DNA of 64,000 bases from Flavobacteriales bacterium. Lineage in GTDB: Bacteria; Bacteroidota; Bacteroidia; Flavobacteriales_C; GCA-002722245. Location of the stretch: NCBI GenBank assembly GCA_023251075.1, contig JAHEZM010000003.1:1-64000 (forward strand), in the 5' to 3' direction. The notes beneath the pieces are model-generated. The model saw nothing but the letters and a program-made list of their open reading frames with translations, was not told the origin of the DNA and searched no databases. The position numbers and the translations under genes are program-made. Positions 26,087 to 34,691 of the stretch are shown piece after piece; the first letter of the stretch is position 1; every line of letters starts with the position of its first letter.

Positions 26087-27583
26087 TTGGCAGCAAAGCG
26101 TAACAATATTATCACCAACATCGACTGGGTATTAGTAGGGATTTTTCTTGCTTTATTGCTCATTGGCTGGGTAAATATTTATGGTGCCGTTTATGAAGAA
26201 GAGCATTCCAGCATTTTTGATATGAGTATGCGCTATGGTAAGCAGTTGATGTGGATTGGCTGCGCTCTTTTTATCGCCTTTTTAATTTTAAATCTCGAAA
26301 GCAAAATATTCACGGTTTCCGCTTATTTCATCTATGGCGTTAGCTTATGTATGGTGCTTGTGGTAATGCTCATTGGTAAAGAAGTGAATGGTGCGCGTTT
26401 GTGGATTGAAATAGGGGCTTTCCGATTGCAACCTTCCGAATTCACAAAATTTGCTACCAGTTTGGCTTTAGCGAAATATCTATCGTCACTACAAAGTGTT
26501 AAAACCAACGAGAGTTCTATTTTTGATTTGGGTCGACAAGTGAGTAGAATTGTTACCGGTAAAGCGATATTTCGCTTGAGTTATATTGATACGAATACTC
26601 AGGTAATGCCTATGGCCATTATTTTACTGCCTATGGCTTTAATCCTTTTTCAAAATGATACAGGCTCGGCTTTAGTGTATTTGGCTTTTATTTTCGTGTG
26701 GTATCGTTCCGGATTTTCGGGAAGTATTTTACTGGTTGGTTTTTATTTTATGGTGTTGGCCGTTCTTACCCTTATGGTGGAGCCCGACCCGGTTATTTCT
26801 GCTATTTGTTCTATTGGTTTGGTGTTGTACAGTTTGTTCATGAAACAAACAGCTGCCGCAGTTTTGCTGATAGGAGGCATTTTACTGTATTTCATTTTGT
26901 ATTTCATTTTTGATTGGAATGATGCCATTACCAATTACTTGTTTTTTGCTTTAATGGGAACTTTTTTCATCATCAATTTCGCCACAGAAGGAGTGTGGAA
27001 GAAATTTGAAAAAAACTTCGTTTTATTTTCTTTGTTGATTAGTATTTTGTTTGTGGGTAGTGTTCAGTTTTTATTTGAAAATGTTTTACAAGCCCATCAA
27101 AAAGACAGGATCATGGTGCTTTTTGGAAAGAAGGAAGATATTCATGGTGTGGGCTATCAGGCACATGTAGCGAAGATTGCTATTGGTTCGGGTGGTTTTT
27201 CGGGAAATGGATTGTTAGAAGGAATTATTACCAAAGGAAATTTTGTGCCTGAGCAGGGCACCGATTATATTTTTTGTACTGTAGGGGAAGAGTGGGGGTT
27301 TATTGGATCTGCTGTGGTAATTGTTTTGTTTCTCGGTTTAATTCTGCGCATTATCATGAGGGCAGAACGACAGCGGAGCGATTTCACCCGAATTTATGGT
27401 TATTGTGTGGCTTCTATTTTCTTTATTCATTTCATGATTAACATTGGAATGGTGATTGGCTTAGCTCCTGTCATTGGAATTCCGCTTCCGTTTTTAAGCT
27501 ATGGAGGCTCGTCTATGTTTGGTTTCACTATTTTGCTTTTCTTGTTCATTAAGTTCGATTCTGAACGGTTGGAAATTCTATAA
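26087..27583 (+). CDS. rodA: Rod shape-determining protein, SEDS glycosyltransferase
   Basis: 498 residues with about ten membrane helices. SEDS motifs are present: NGARLWIEIGAFRLQPSEFTK near residues 102-122, and the C-terminal HFMINIGMVIGLAPVIGIPLPFLSYGGSSM. RodA polymerises glycan strands with a class B PBP during elongation. Length is longer than the E. coli protein because of a middle insert of extra helices, common in Bacteroidota. The start is TTG at 26087: no ATG or GTG occurs in frame between it and the upstream stop, and MAAKRNNIITNIDW is the normal N-terminus. The partner PBP2 is not in the window. Confidence 0.93.
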   Translation: MAAKRNNIITNIDWVLVGIFLALLLIGWVNIYGAVYEEEHSSIFDMSMRYGKQLMWIGCALFIAFLILNLESKIFTVSAYFIYGVSLCMVLVVMLIGKEVNGARLWIEIGAFRLQPSEFTKFATSLALAKYLSSLQSVKTNESSIFDLGRQVSRIVTGKAIFRLSYIDTNTQVMPMAIILLPMALILFQNDTGSALVYLAFIFVWYRSGFSGSILLVGFYFMVLAVLTLMVEPDPVISAICSIGLVLYSLFMKQTAAAVLLIGGILLYFILYFIFDWNDAITNYLFFALMGTFFIINFATEGVWKKFEKNFVLFSLLISILFVGSVQFLFENVLQAHQKDRIMVLFGKKEDIHGVGYQAHVAKIAIGSGGFSGNGLLEGIITKGNFVPEQGTDYIFCTVGEEWGFIGSAVVIVLFLGLILRIIMRAERQRSDFTRIYGYCVASIFFIHFMINIGMVIGLAPVIGIPLPFLSYGGSSMFGFTILLFLFIKFDSERLEIL

Positions 27584-27672
27584 ACTCACATTCTATTGTT
27601 TATAATTTGGAATTGTAATTGCCTTACCGCGTTAGTCTCTATCTTATTTTTAACATGGATAAATTTAATAGT

Positions 27673-28668
27673 ATGAAAAAATTAATAGTTGTAACCATAG
27701 TAGGATTTTTTGCGGCTTGTGTTCCCGCTCGTCAGTTTGAGGAAACCAAGGCAAAATACGACGCAGCAGTAACCGATAACAAAGCACTGCAAGATAAAGC
27801 AATGAAAGCAGAAACCAAGTACAATGAGTTGAATGCAAGTACTGAAGTGATGCGAAAAGATATGGAAGCCATTCGCAGAGATACCAGCGTAATGGGAAGA
27901 TCTTTAAGAAATCTTACCGTGAATTACGATCAATTGGATAAAACTTACCGTGAGTTACTCGATGTTAATGATCGTTTGAGCAAGGGAAATGCTCAGGATG
28001 CAGAAATTCTCAGAAAAAAATACGAAGCCAAATTAAATGAGCTGCACGCATTGCAGGATGCCGCCAACGATTTGCAAAGAAATCTTTCCGATAAAGAACA
28101 GAAATTGGCCAAAATGGAAACGGAATTGGCTTCCAGAGAAAAAAGGGTGAAAGAATTGGAAAGTGTAATCAACAGAAAAGATTCCATTGTAAAAGCATTA
28201 AAAAATAAATTATCAGCCGCTTTGTTAGGTTTCGAAAATAATGGATTAACCATTACTATGAAAGATGGTAAAGTTTACGTGTCGTTGGAAAATCAACTGT
28301 TGTTTAAATCGGGAAGTTATGATGTGGACGAGAAGGGAAAAGATGCTTTGAGAAAATTAGCGAAAGTATTGGAGCAAAATCCTGATATCAATATTACGGT
28401 AGAAGGACATACCGATACCGATAAATTTGGTGGTTCAGGATCGTTGAAAGACAATTGGGATTTAAGTGTAATGCGTGCTACTCAAATTGTAAAATTACTT
28501 ATGAGCTCTGCTACCATTGAACCAAAGCGCTTAACTGCCGCGGGAAGAGGAGAGTTTTTACCTTTAGATCCAGCGAATACGGAGGATGCTAAAAAGAAAA
28601 ACAGAAGAACAGAAATTATTTTAACGCCGAAGTTGGATGAATTGTATGAGTTATTGAATGAAAAGTAA
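27673..28668 (+). CDS. OmpA-family lipoprotein with coiled coil
   Basis: 331 residues from the ATG at 27673 (MKKLIVVTIVGFFAAC); 18 codons upstream stay open but would spoil the lipoprotein signal. Lipobox FFAAC (Cys16). Residues about 20-185 form a long coiled coil (KYEAKLNELHALQDAAND and similar heptads). The C-terminal 115 residues are an OmpA/MotB domain: LLFKSGSYDV, VEGHTDTDKF and KKKNRRTEIIL, which includes the peptidoglycan-binding Asp and Arg positions. It probably links the outer membrane to peptidoglycan through a spacer. 89 bp after rodA, possibly cotranscribed. Confidence 0.87.
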   Translation: MKKLIVVTIVGFFAACVPARQFEETKAKYDAAVTDNKALQDKAMKAETKYNELNASTEVMRKDMEAIRRDTSVMGRSLRNLTVNYDQLDKTYRELLDVNDRLSKGNAQDAEILRKKYEAKLNELHALQDAANDLQRNLSDKEQKLAKMETELASREKRVKELESVINRKDSIVKALKNKLSAALLGFENNGLTITMKDGKVYVSLENQLLFKSGSYDVDEKGKDALRKLAKVLEQNPDINITVEGHTDTDKFGGSGSLKDNWDLSVMRATQIVKLLMSSATIEPKRLTAAGRGEFLPLDPANTEDAKKKNRRTEIILTPKLDELYELLNEK

Positions 28669-28715
28669 TATTTTTAAGAACTTAATTACAAGTCAAACTA
28701 CTTAAACTATTAGAA

Positions 28716-29333
28716 ATGAAAATTAGAATTTTACCCCTTGTTGTTGTAGCTGCATCAATGTTGCTATTCGCATGTAATTCATCAGTGAGTATCGCTAAAA
28801 AACGTTACAGCAATGGTTATTATGTTAGTGTTTCAAAAAATGAGAATACATCATTAAAAAGCGAGGAGCAAGTTGCTCCAGCCAACGAAGTAGTAAAAGT
28901 AAGTACGAGCAAAACTTCTACTAAAACTAGTTCTGCAGAACTTATTGAAAGTGCAAAAGCTGTTGATGCTAAGGCTAAAGTGAAAGAGATCGTTGTTTCT
29001 TCTAAAGAGGAAAACAAAGCCCTTGTTACTACTAAAGGGACAAAACAAGAAGAGAACAAAATACTTGAGGTGATTACTAAAAAAGAAAAATCAGCTGCAT
29101 CAACACCAGATGATATGAGTGATGAGTTTCTTTTGGTTTTAGTTTTAACTATTTTAATTCCACCTCTTGGTGTTTATTGGTTTAAGAAAGAAGCTCGTCC
29201 CACTTTAATTGATATTTTATTGATCTTGCTTGGGGCTGTTGTATCTTTTGCATTGGGAGGATTCTTTGGTTATGGATTGGGATGGTTGCTTGCTGTAATT
29301 TACGGTTTGTTCTATATTTTCGAAAAGCTATAA
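28716..29333 (+). CDS. Lipoprotein with YqaE/Pmp3-like membrane domain, paralogue 1
   Basis: 205 residues. Lipoprotein signal with lipobox LLFAC (Cys20), then SSVSIAKKRYSNGYYV, a basic motif shared with the next gene. A Ser/Thr/Lys/Glu-rich linker covers about residues 40-130. The C-terminal 65 residues have two membrane helices with LTILIPPLGVYW, the signature of the small YqaE/Pmp3 family, and IYGLFYIF. A protein with a lipid-anchored N-terminus and membrane-spanning C-terminus is unusual: both ends are in a membrane. YqaE-type proteins are linked to stress and salt responses elsewhere; the role here is unknown. Separated from the paralogue by 102 bp. Confidence 0.75.
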   Translation: MKIRILPLVVVAASMLLFACNSSVSIAKKRYSNGYYVSVSKNENTSLKSEEQVAPANEVVKVSTSKTSTKTSSAELIESAKAVDAKAKVKEIVVSSKEENKALVTTKGTKQEENKILEVITKKEKSAASTPDDMSDEFLLVLVLTILIPPLGVYWFKKEARPTLIDILLILLGAVVSFALGGFFGYGLGWLLAVIYGLFYIFEKL

Positions 29334-29375
29334 ATCAGCCTGATTTCCATTTTGGGCAATTAATATATTCGGTAT

Positions 29376-29405
29376 AAATTACACTCCAATTTAGGAGTGT
29401 AATTT
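29376..29405 (+). terminator. Hairpin between the two YqaE-like genes
   Basis: 12-bp stem AAATTACACTCC (29376-29387) with complement at 29394-29405 and a 6-nt loop, flanked by A/T. It could end part of the transcription of paralogue 1 before paralogue 2 begins at 29436. Confidence 0.6.
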
Positions 29406-29435
29406 ATTAATAACCTTTTAACGCGTCATTGAAGT

Positions 29436-30047
29436 ATGAGAATTAATCTAATATCATTTGCTGTAGTAGTGTTTTCACTAATATTGTTCTCATGCAACTC
29501 TTCAATTACTATTGCGAAGAAAAGATATAGCAATGGTTATTATGTTGCTATTTCAAAAGATTCTAAGGTTTTAGCTACCGAACAGAAATCTCCTCTAAGC
29601 ATTACGCAAGGAGAAGTTGAATCAAAAGAAATTTCTGTTTCTAAATCAAGCGATTCTAAAAATAAAACTACTCTCATAAAGAAGAAAGAGCATTCTGCTA
29701 AAACAGAATTAAGTCCGAAAATAGTTGGCTTAGTTACCAGCAAAACAGAAAGTAAAAAAGAAAAATTTTTGAGTACGATTGCACTTAAAAATACACCCTC
29801 AACTCTTCCCGCAAAGAAAGATGAAATGTCGGATACTTTTTTATTGGTGCTGATACTTACTATTATTTTCCCTCCGCTAGGGGTTTATTTGTTTATGGAA
29901 AATTCCCGCAGAGCGATGATTACTTTAGCTTTATTAATTGGAGGAACTATTTTAGGAGCCTTAATAGGCATTTCTAATGTGTTTTTATTGATAGGATATG
30001 TACTGGCTTGGATCTATGGCTTATTGTATATTTTCCAGAAGATTTAA
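29436..30047 (+). CDS. Lipoprotein with YqaE/Pmp3-like membrane domain, paralogue 2
   Basis: 203 residues, clearly a tandem duplicate of the preceding gene. Shared features are lipobox LFSC(NSS), the block AKKRYSNGYYV, an intrinsically disordered Ser/Lys/Thr-rich linker with little identity, and the C-terminus beginning EMSDTFLLVLILTIIFPPLGVYLF. The two membrane helices differ in sequence but keep the PPLGVY signature and end in IYGLLYIF. Strong conservation of the two ends and a free linker suggest that the linker only spans a distance. Followed by a strong bidirectional terminator. Confidence 0.75.
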   Translation: MRINLISFAVVVFSLILFSCNSSITIAKKRYSNGYYVAISKDSKVLATEQKSPLSITQGEVESKEISVSKSSDSKNKTTLIKKKEHSAKTELSPKIVGLVTSKTESKKEKFLSTIALKNTPSTLPAKKDEMSDTFLLVLILTIIFPPLGVYLFMENSRRAMITLALLIGGTILGALIGISNVFLLIGYVLAWIYGLLYIFQKI

Positions 30048-30064
30048 ATTCAATTTTTATACAT

Positions 30065-30097
30065 AAAAAAGGCGGTTGATTTTCAACCGCCTTTTTT
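30065..30097. terminator. Bidirectional terminator
   Basis: Stem AAAAAAGGCGGTTGA (30065-30079) with complement at 30083-30097, A6 on the left and T6-7 on the right. Lies between the YqaE-like gene (+) and the PBP1A gene (-), which converge. Confidence 0.9.
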
Positions 30098-30150
30098 GTT
30101 TTGTGGGATTACCGCTACATTTTCTGAAAATCACTTTCAGTAATGTTTCT

Positions 30151-32772
30151 CTAATCAATTTTATCCGGATCGGGGAATTCACCAAACTGTTGTACTTGCT
30201 CGCAATCGAAACTAACCCCACTTAAGCTTGCTGGTTTTTCAATGGCTCCTTTTGATACTTTCAATTCTTTGTCTTTATACAAGCTGTTCATATAGTATCC
30301 CCAAATAGGCAAGGCCATATTCGTTCCCATTCCCAAACGCAGTGAGGTAAAGTGCGCGCTACGGTCGTCACAGCCTACCCATACACCCGTTACTACATCA
30401 GGAGTAATACCCATAAACCATCCATCGGATTGATTTTGTGTAGTTCCTGTTTTCCCTGCAATTTTAATAGAGTAAGGAATGTTTCCATATGGTTTTGCCG
30501 GAGAACGCAAACGAACACCAGTACCATAAGTCCTTTCACCGTCAACCATTGGTCCGTAAGCAGCAACTCCCGAAAGTAATTCCACCATTTTGTAAGCATT
30601 TTCTTCGCTCATGGCTTCGCGTGTTTTGGGTTGAGAACGGAAAATTACATTTCCATTTTTATCTTCAATTCTTAAAATAAAAGTAGGTTCAATCCATTGT
30701 CCTTTATTCGCAAAAGATGCATAAGCGGAAACCATTTCTTTCAATGAAATATCGGCAGTACCCAAACAAATTGACGGCACTTGTTCCAAAGGTGAAGTAA
30801 TTCCGCAGCGACGCGCAACATCAATGATAGCGGCCGGACCATAATCATACATGAATTTTGCAGATACCGTATTGATGGAATTTGCCAAAGCCATTTTTAA
30901 AGTCACCTTTCTTCCATCCAATTTTGAAACTTCCGAGTTTCCTGGAGTCCAACTTCCCTGTAATCCATACATTCCCGCAGGAAAAGTAATGGGAATATTA
31001 AGTACTTCATCACAAGGTGTAATTCCATTTTCCACTGCGGTAGCATATACAAAGGCTTTAAAAGTTGAGCCTACCTGACGGCGACCTTGGCTCACGTGAT
31101 CGTATTGAAAATGTTTGTAGTTGATACCACCCACCCAGGCTTTTATATAACCCGATTGTGGATCAAGCGACAACACTCCTGTTTGTAAATACCATTTTGC
31201 ATAATGCACAGAATCTCTCAAAGTCATGATGGTATCTTTATCACCCTTCCAGGTAAATAAATTTACTTTCATTGGTTTATTGAAAGCACGCATCATAGAA
31301 TCATCAAAGGGTTTCCAAACGCGTTGGTATGCTTTCCACGCACGATCCACATCTTCTTTAATGTCTTTTCTTTCGTTGCGCACTTCTTCCATTGCTTCTT
31401 TAAAGGCAGCCAAAGAATCTCTTAAACCAGCAGCTTTTCCGGGAGTAATGGCCGAGTTTAAAGAATCTTTTTTGTAGCTGTTTAACTGGCTTTGATACAA
31501 ATATCTCTTTTCTTCCATCGCTTTCAATTTTGCGTCGAAATCATCGTCAGGATGTTTGTATTTCAAATATTTTGCAAGCAATTGTCGGATATGAATGTGG
31601 TTATCTAACTCAGCATTGTAACGCGATGAAGCGCGAATACCTTCTACAAGAATTTTATCTACTTGTTCTTTGTATGATTTTTCGTTGCATCCTTCAAAAT
31701 AGAAGGGAGCCATTTTTTTATATACTCCATTTTTGTTTTTCCAGTGTTTAAAAAAAACATCTTGCAGTTCACCGCCTAAGTGACTTTGTATCGCTTTTTC
31801 AGCGTATTGCTGCATTTTGTAATTGATGGTGGTATAAATACGTAAACCATCTTTATATAAATTGTAGTTTTCTCCAGTGTTTGGGTTCACGTTATTTGAA
31901 CACCAATTGGTCATGTATTTTCTTAACTCTTCGCGGAAATAAGTAGCAGTTCCTTCTTTGTGCGAAGCCAAAGAAACTTTTAATTGTAGAGGTAATATTT
32001 TTAGTGAATCGCGTTCTTTTGCTGTAATAAGATTGTTTCTAACCATTTGTCCCAACACTACATTTCTTCTGAAAATACAAGTATCTACTCTTTTCTTGCG
32101 CATTGGGTCGTATAGGGATGGGTTCTGACACATACCAATAAAAACGGCAGCTTGCTGAACATTCAATTCGCTGGGAAGCTTACTGAAATATACACGTGAT
32201 GCCGATTTGATACCTACTGCATTATTGATAAAATCGAATTTATTTAAGTACATCATTATTATTTCTTCTTTGGTATAGTGACGTTCCAAACGAACAGAAA
32301 TAACCCACTCTTTTAATTTTTGAATAACCCGTACAACAAAATTACCTGCTGGTTTTTCGGTAAAAAGCATTTTAGCCAATTGCTGTGTCAGAGTACTTCC
32401 TCCACCATCTTTACCCATTCCTGCGATTGCCCTTGCTAAAGCTCTGGGATCGATGCCCGAGTGTTCTAAAAAACGTTCATCTTCTGTGGCAATTAATCCT
32501 TTAATAAGAATAGGTGAAATCTCGTTATACTCAATGTTCGATCTGTTTTCTTTGAAGAATGTACCTAGCAAAACACGATCTGAAGAATAAATTTCAGCGG
32601 CCAAATTCACTTTCGGATTTTCTAATTCTTCGAAAGAAGGAAGGGCACCAAAAAGTTCCCATTCCGCAATAGCATAGAAAAATAAAAATACTGCTAGTAC
32701 ACCTCCGAAAAACAAGCCCCAAAACCATTTTAGTTGCTTGCTGTATTTTTTTATTGAATCTTTTAAAGCCAT
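30151..32772 (-). CDS. Class A penicillin-binding protein 1A (PBP1A)
   Basis: 873 residues. Short cytoplasmic N-terminus, a membrane helix at about 13-35, then a GT51 transglycosylase: ATEDERFLEHSGIDPRALA with catalytic Glu97, and GGSTLTQQLAKML. The transpeptidase domain carries the SxxK serine in GSTFK (near 570), SxN in NSINTVSAKFM and KTGT near 775, plus GWFMGITPDVVTGVW. An insert of about 90 residues rich in Lys and Glu separates the domains, longer than in E. coli. The enzyme makes and cross-links peptidoglycan. Follows gldH on the same strand by 87 bp. Confidence 0.95.
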   Translation of the reverse strand: MALKDSIKKYSKQLKWFWGLFFGGVLAVFLFFYAIAEWELFGALPSFEELENPKVNLAAEIYSSDRVLLGTFFKENRSNIEYNEISPILIKGLIATEDERFLEHSGIDPRALARAIAGMGKDGGGSTLTQQLAKMLFTEKPAGNFVVRVIQKLKEWVISVRLERHYTKEEIIMMYLNKFDFINNAVGIKSASRVYFSKLPSELNVQQAAVFIGMCQNPSLYDPMRKKRVDTCIFRRNVVLGQMVRNNLITAKERDSLKILPLQLKVSLASHKEGTATYFREELRKYMTNWCSNNVNPNTGENYNLYKDGLRIYTTINYKMQQYAEKAIQSHLGGELQDVFFKHWKNKNGVYKKMAPFYFEGCNEKSYKEQVDKILVEGIRASSRYNAELDNHIHIRQLLAKYLKYKHPDDDFDAKLKAMEEKRYLYQSQLNSYKKDSLNSAITPGKAAGLRDSLAAFKEAMEEVRNERKDIKEDVDRAWKAYQRVWKPFDDSMMRAFNKPMKVNLFTWKGDKDTIMTLRDSVHYAKWYLQTGVLSLDPQSGYIKAWVGGINYKHFQYDHVSQGRRQVGSTFKAFVYATAVENGITPCDEVLNIPITFPAGMYGLQGSWTPGNSEVSKLDGRKVTLKMALANSINTVSAKFMYDYGPAAIIDVARRCGITSPLEQVPSICLGTADISLKEMVSAYASFANKGQWIEPTFILRIEDKNGNVIFRSQPKTREAMSEENAYKMVELLSGVAAYGPMVDGERTYGTGVRLRSPAKPYGNIPYSIKIAGKTGTTQNQSDGWFMGITPDVVTGVWVGCDDRSAHFTSLRLGMGTNMALPIWGYYMNSLYKDKELKVSKGAIEKPASLSGVSFDCEQVQQFGEFPDPDKID

Positions 32773-32791
32773 GGTATTAAAATAATATTTT

Positions 32792-32799
32792 CAAAAATA
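32792..32799 (-). promoter_or_regulatory. Candidate -7 element for the PBP1A gene
   Basis: On the minus strand TATTTTTG, an exact match to TAnnTTTG, 19 bp before the start codon at 32772. No convincing -33 TTTG was seen, and gldH lies upstream, so it would be an internal promoter. Confidence 0.3.
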
Positions 32800-32859
32800 A
32801 GACTTTGTTTAAATATTGAATCTCTATTTTATTATTCGTTGAATTTTTATGAAAAGGTG

Positions 32860-33360
32860 CTATTGTTCAATTGCTTTAATATTTAAACCAACATCTTCAA
32901 TATCTTCTAAGGGTTCTTTGCGCATGGCCTGATAAACAGTGAATTTATAAACTCCTTTGTGCGGAAATTTAAATTTTGTACGGTAAGGAAATGATATTTC
33001 TTTGATGGTGCCAAAACCTTCCGCTTCCTCCACCCAGTTCCCTTCCGCATCTTGTAAAATGCCATTAACAGTATCGCGAATTTTTTGTTTATCGGGCATT
33101 TCAATATCCACAAAAAAGTAGATGTTTCTAAAGGCGTAATTTTCATTCACTCTCACATTGATCATTGCGCTGTAGATAGCTTCCACATCACCAATAGAGT
33201 CGGTAGTGAAGGTGAATGGTTTGCTGCGCTCCCATTTTTTACCGGCTACTGGATAACTATCGCTGTAGATTAATCCGGGGTCGCAGGAAGTTAGTGACAA
33301 AAGTAAAAAGGCAAAGGCCAATAAATAAAAATGCTTAACCATTAAATTCATCATTCTCAT
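32860..33360 (-). CDS. gldH: Gliding motility lipoprotein GldH
   Basis: 166 residues. Lipoprotein signal with lipobox LTSC (Cys26 from the first ATG), then DPGLIYSDSYPVAGKKWERSKPFTF, and later NYAFRNIYFFVDIEMPD and PHKGVYKFTVYQAMR, all fitting GldH. GldH is needed for gliding and surface protein turnover in Flavobacterium johnsoniae; the T9SS role is known only in part, and gliding cannot be concluded from this gene alone. The first ATG (33360) overlaps the ricT stop by 4 bp, so the pair is translationally coupled; three in-frame ATGs within 7 codons leave the exact start open. Confidence 0.88.
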   Translation of the reverse strand: MRMMNLMVKHFYLLAFAFLLLSLTSCDPGLIYSDSYPVAGKKWERSKPFTFTTDSIGDVEAIYSAMINVRVNENYAFRNIYFFVDIEMPDKQKIRDTVNGILQDAEGNWVEEAEGFGTIKEISFPYRTKFKFPHKGVYKFTVYQAMRKEPLEDIEDVGLNIKAIEQ

Positions 33361-34616
33361 TTCGGTGTATTGTCTCTGGGCGGTTGTGGGTTATTACTGC
33401 GTGGAGCACCTCCTCCTTGATTGCGATTATTATTGGGATTAGGTCTTCTGTTGTTGTTTGGTCGGTTGTTATTATTGCCACCGGGTCTGCGGTTTCTATT
33501 GTCGTTACCTCCGCGTTTGCGATCGAAACGTGTTAAATCATCAGCACCTACAACGTTTTCATAGTCGTGCTCAATTTTTTTAGGATTCTTATCAGGAGGT
33601 GGAGCAATCAATAAATCTTCAGGATGATTTCCTGCGCGATTCATAGCAATAATTTCTTTTACTCTGCTCACGGGCACAGGGTGAAAAGTTGAAGGATCAT
33701 CTTTGTAAACGTAGTACAATAAGCGTTTGAAAATATCGGTTTTTACCTGGTAAGCCAATCCTTTTTTGGTGTGCAGGTCGGTATGACTTTGTGGAAATTC
33801 TTTCACAGCATCCAGGTAACTGTCTAATTCGTAATTGAGACAGCATTTCAACTTACCACATTGTCCGGCTAATTTTTGCGGATTCAATGAAAGTTGCTGG
33901 TATCTTGCTGCTGAAGTATTCACCGAACGGAAATCGGTAAGCCAGGTAGAACAACACAATTCTCTTCCACATGATCCCACTCCCCCTAATTTCGATGCCT
34001 CTTGTCGCGCACCAATTTGTCGCATCTCAATACGAATGCGGAAATTCTCGGCATACTGCTTAATCAACTGACGGAAATCAACTCGTCCGTTGGCAGTATA
34101 AAAAAACGTTGCTTTCGATTTATCCCCCTGGTATTCTACATCGCCAATTTTCATTTCCAAACCTAATTCAATGGCTAGTTCTCTAGCTTTTTTCATAGTT
34201 GGTTTTTCGAGGGAAATAGCATCATTCCATTTATCAATATCGCTTTGTTTGGCTTTGCGATATAATTTTTTCATTTCACTATCAGGGAAATTTCTTTTGC
34301 TCATTTGCAATTTCACCAATTCACCGGTGAGTGATACTGTGCCTATATCATGGCCCGGAGAAGCTTCAACCGCAACAACATCACCCAAGCTTAGGGGAAT
34401 TTTGTCTGCATTGATAAAATATGCTTTTCTATCGTTTTTGAATCTAACTTCAACGCCATGAAATGTTTCTTCGTTGGCGGGAGTTACCATATTGCTCAAC
34501 CAGTCGAACACGCTAAATTTATTGCAACCTTGCGTTGAGCAAGTGCCATGATTTCCGCATCCCGCTGGTGGTGTATTGGTATTACCTCTTCCTGTTTCGC
34601 ATCCGCTGCAACCCAT
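33357..34616 (-). CDS. ricT: RicT-like (PSP1 domain) protein with Cys clusters
   Basis: 419 residues. PSP1/YaaT domain with the typical double-Cys motifs CGRELCCSTW and QCGKLKCCLNYELDSYLD, which bind iron-sulfur clusters in the Bacillus Ric complex that promotes RNase Y-dependent mRNA processing. The N-terminus has extra Cys (CSGCETG, GCGNHGTCSTQGC) before the core at about residue 40. The C-terminal 70 residues are low-complexity Asn, Arg, Pro and Gly (GGNDNRNRRPGG and later NNRPNNNRRPN), unlike the shorter tails of Firmicutes YaaT; an RNA-binding or flexible tail is plausible. Sits between holB and gldH, an arrangement common in Bacteroidota. Confidence 0.85.
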   Translation of the reverse strand: MGCSGCETGRGNTNTPPAGCGNHGTCSTQGCNKFSVFDWLSNMVTPANEETFHGVEVRFKNDRKAYFINADKIPLSLGDVVAVEASPGHDIGTVSLTGELVKLQMSKRNFPDSEMKKLYRKAKQSDIDKWNDAISLEKPTMKKARELAIELGLEMKIGDVEYQGDKSKATFFYTANGRVDFRQLIKQYAENFRIRIEMRQIGARQEASKLGGVGSCGRELCCSTWLTDFRSVNTSAARYQQLSLNPQKLAGQCGKLKCCLNYELDSYLDAVKEFPQSHTDLHTKKGLAYQVKTDIFKRLLYYVYKDDPSTFHPVPVSRVKEIIAMNRAGNHPEDLLIAPPPDKNPKKIEHDYENVVGADDLTRFDRKRGGNDNRNRRPGGNNNNRPNNNRRPNPNNNRNQGGGAPRSNNPQPPRDNTPK

Positions 34617-34691
34617 ATTTCAGTTTTAAAGTACGCTAAAATACAAATTTAAAGTGATTGTAAGAGGTCTAAATTTCGTTTCTACTTTTTG

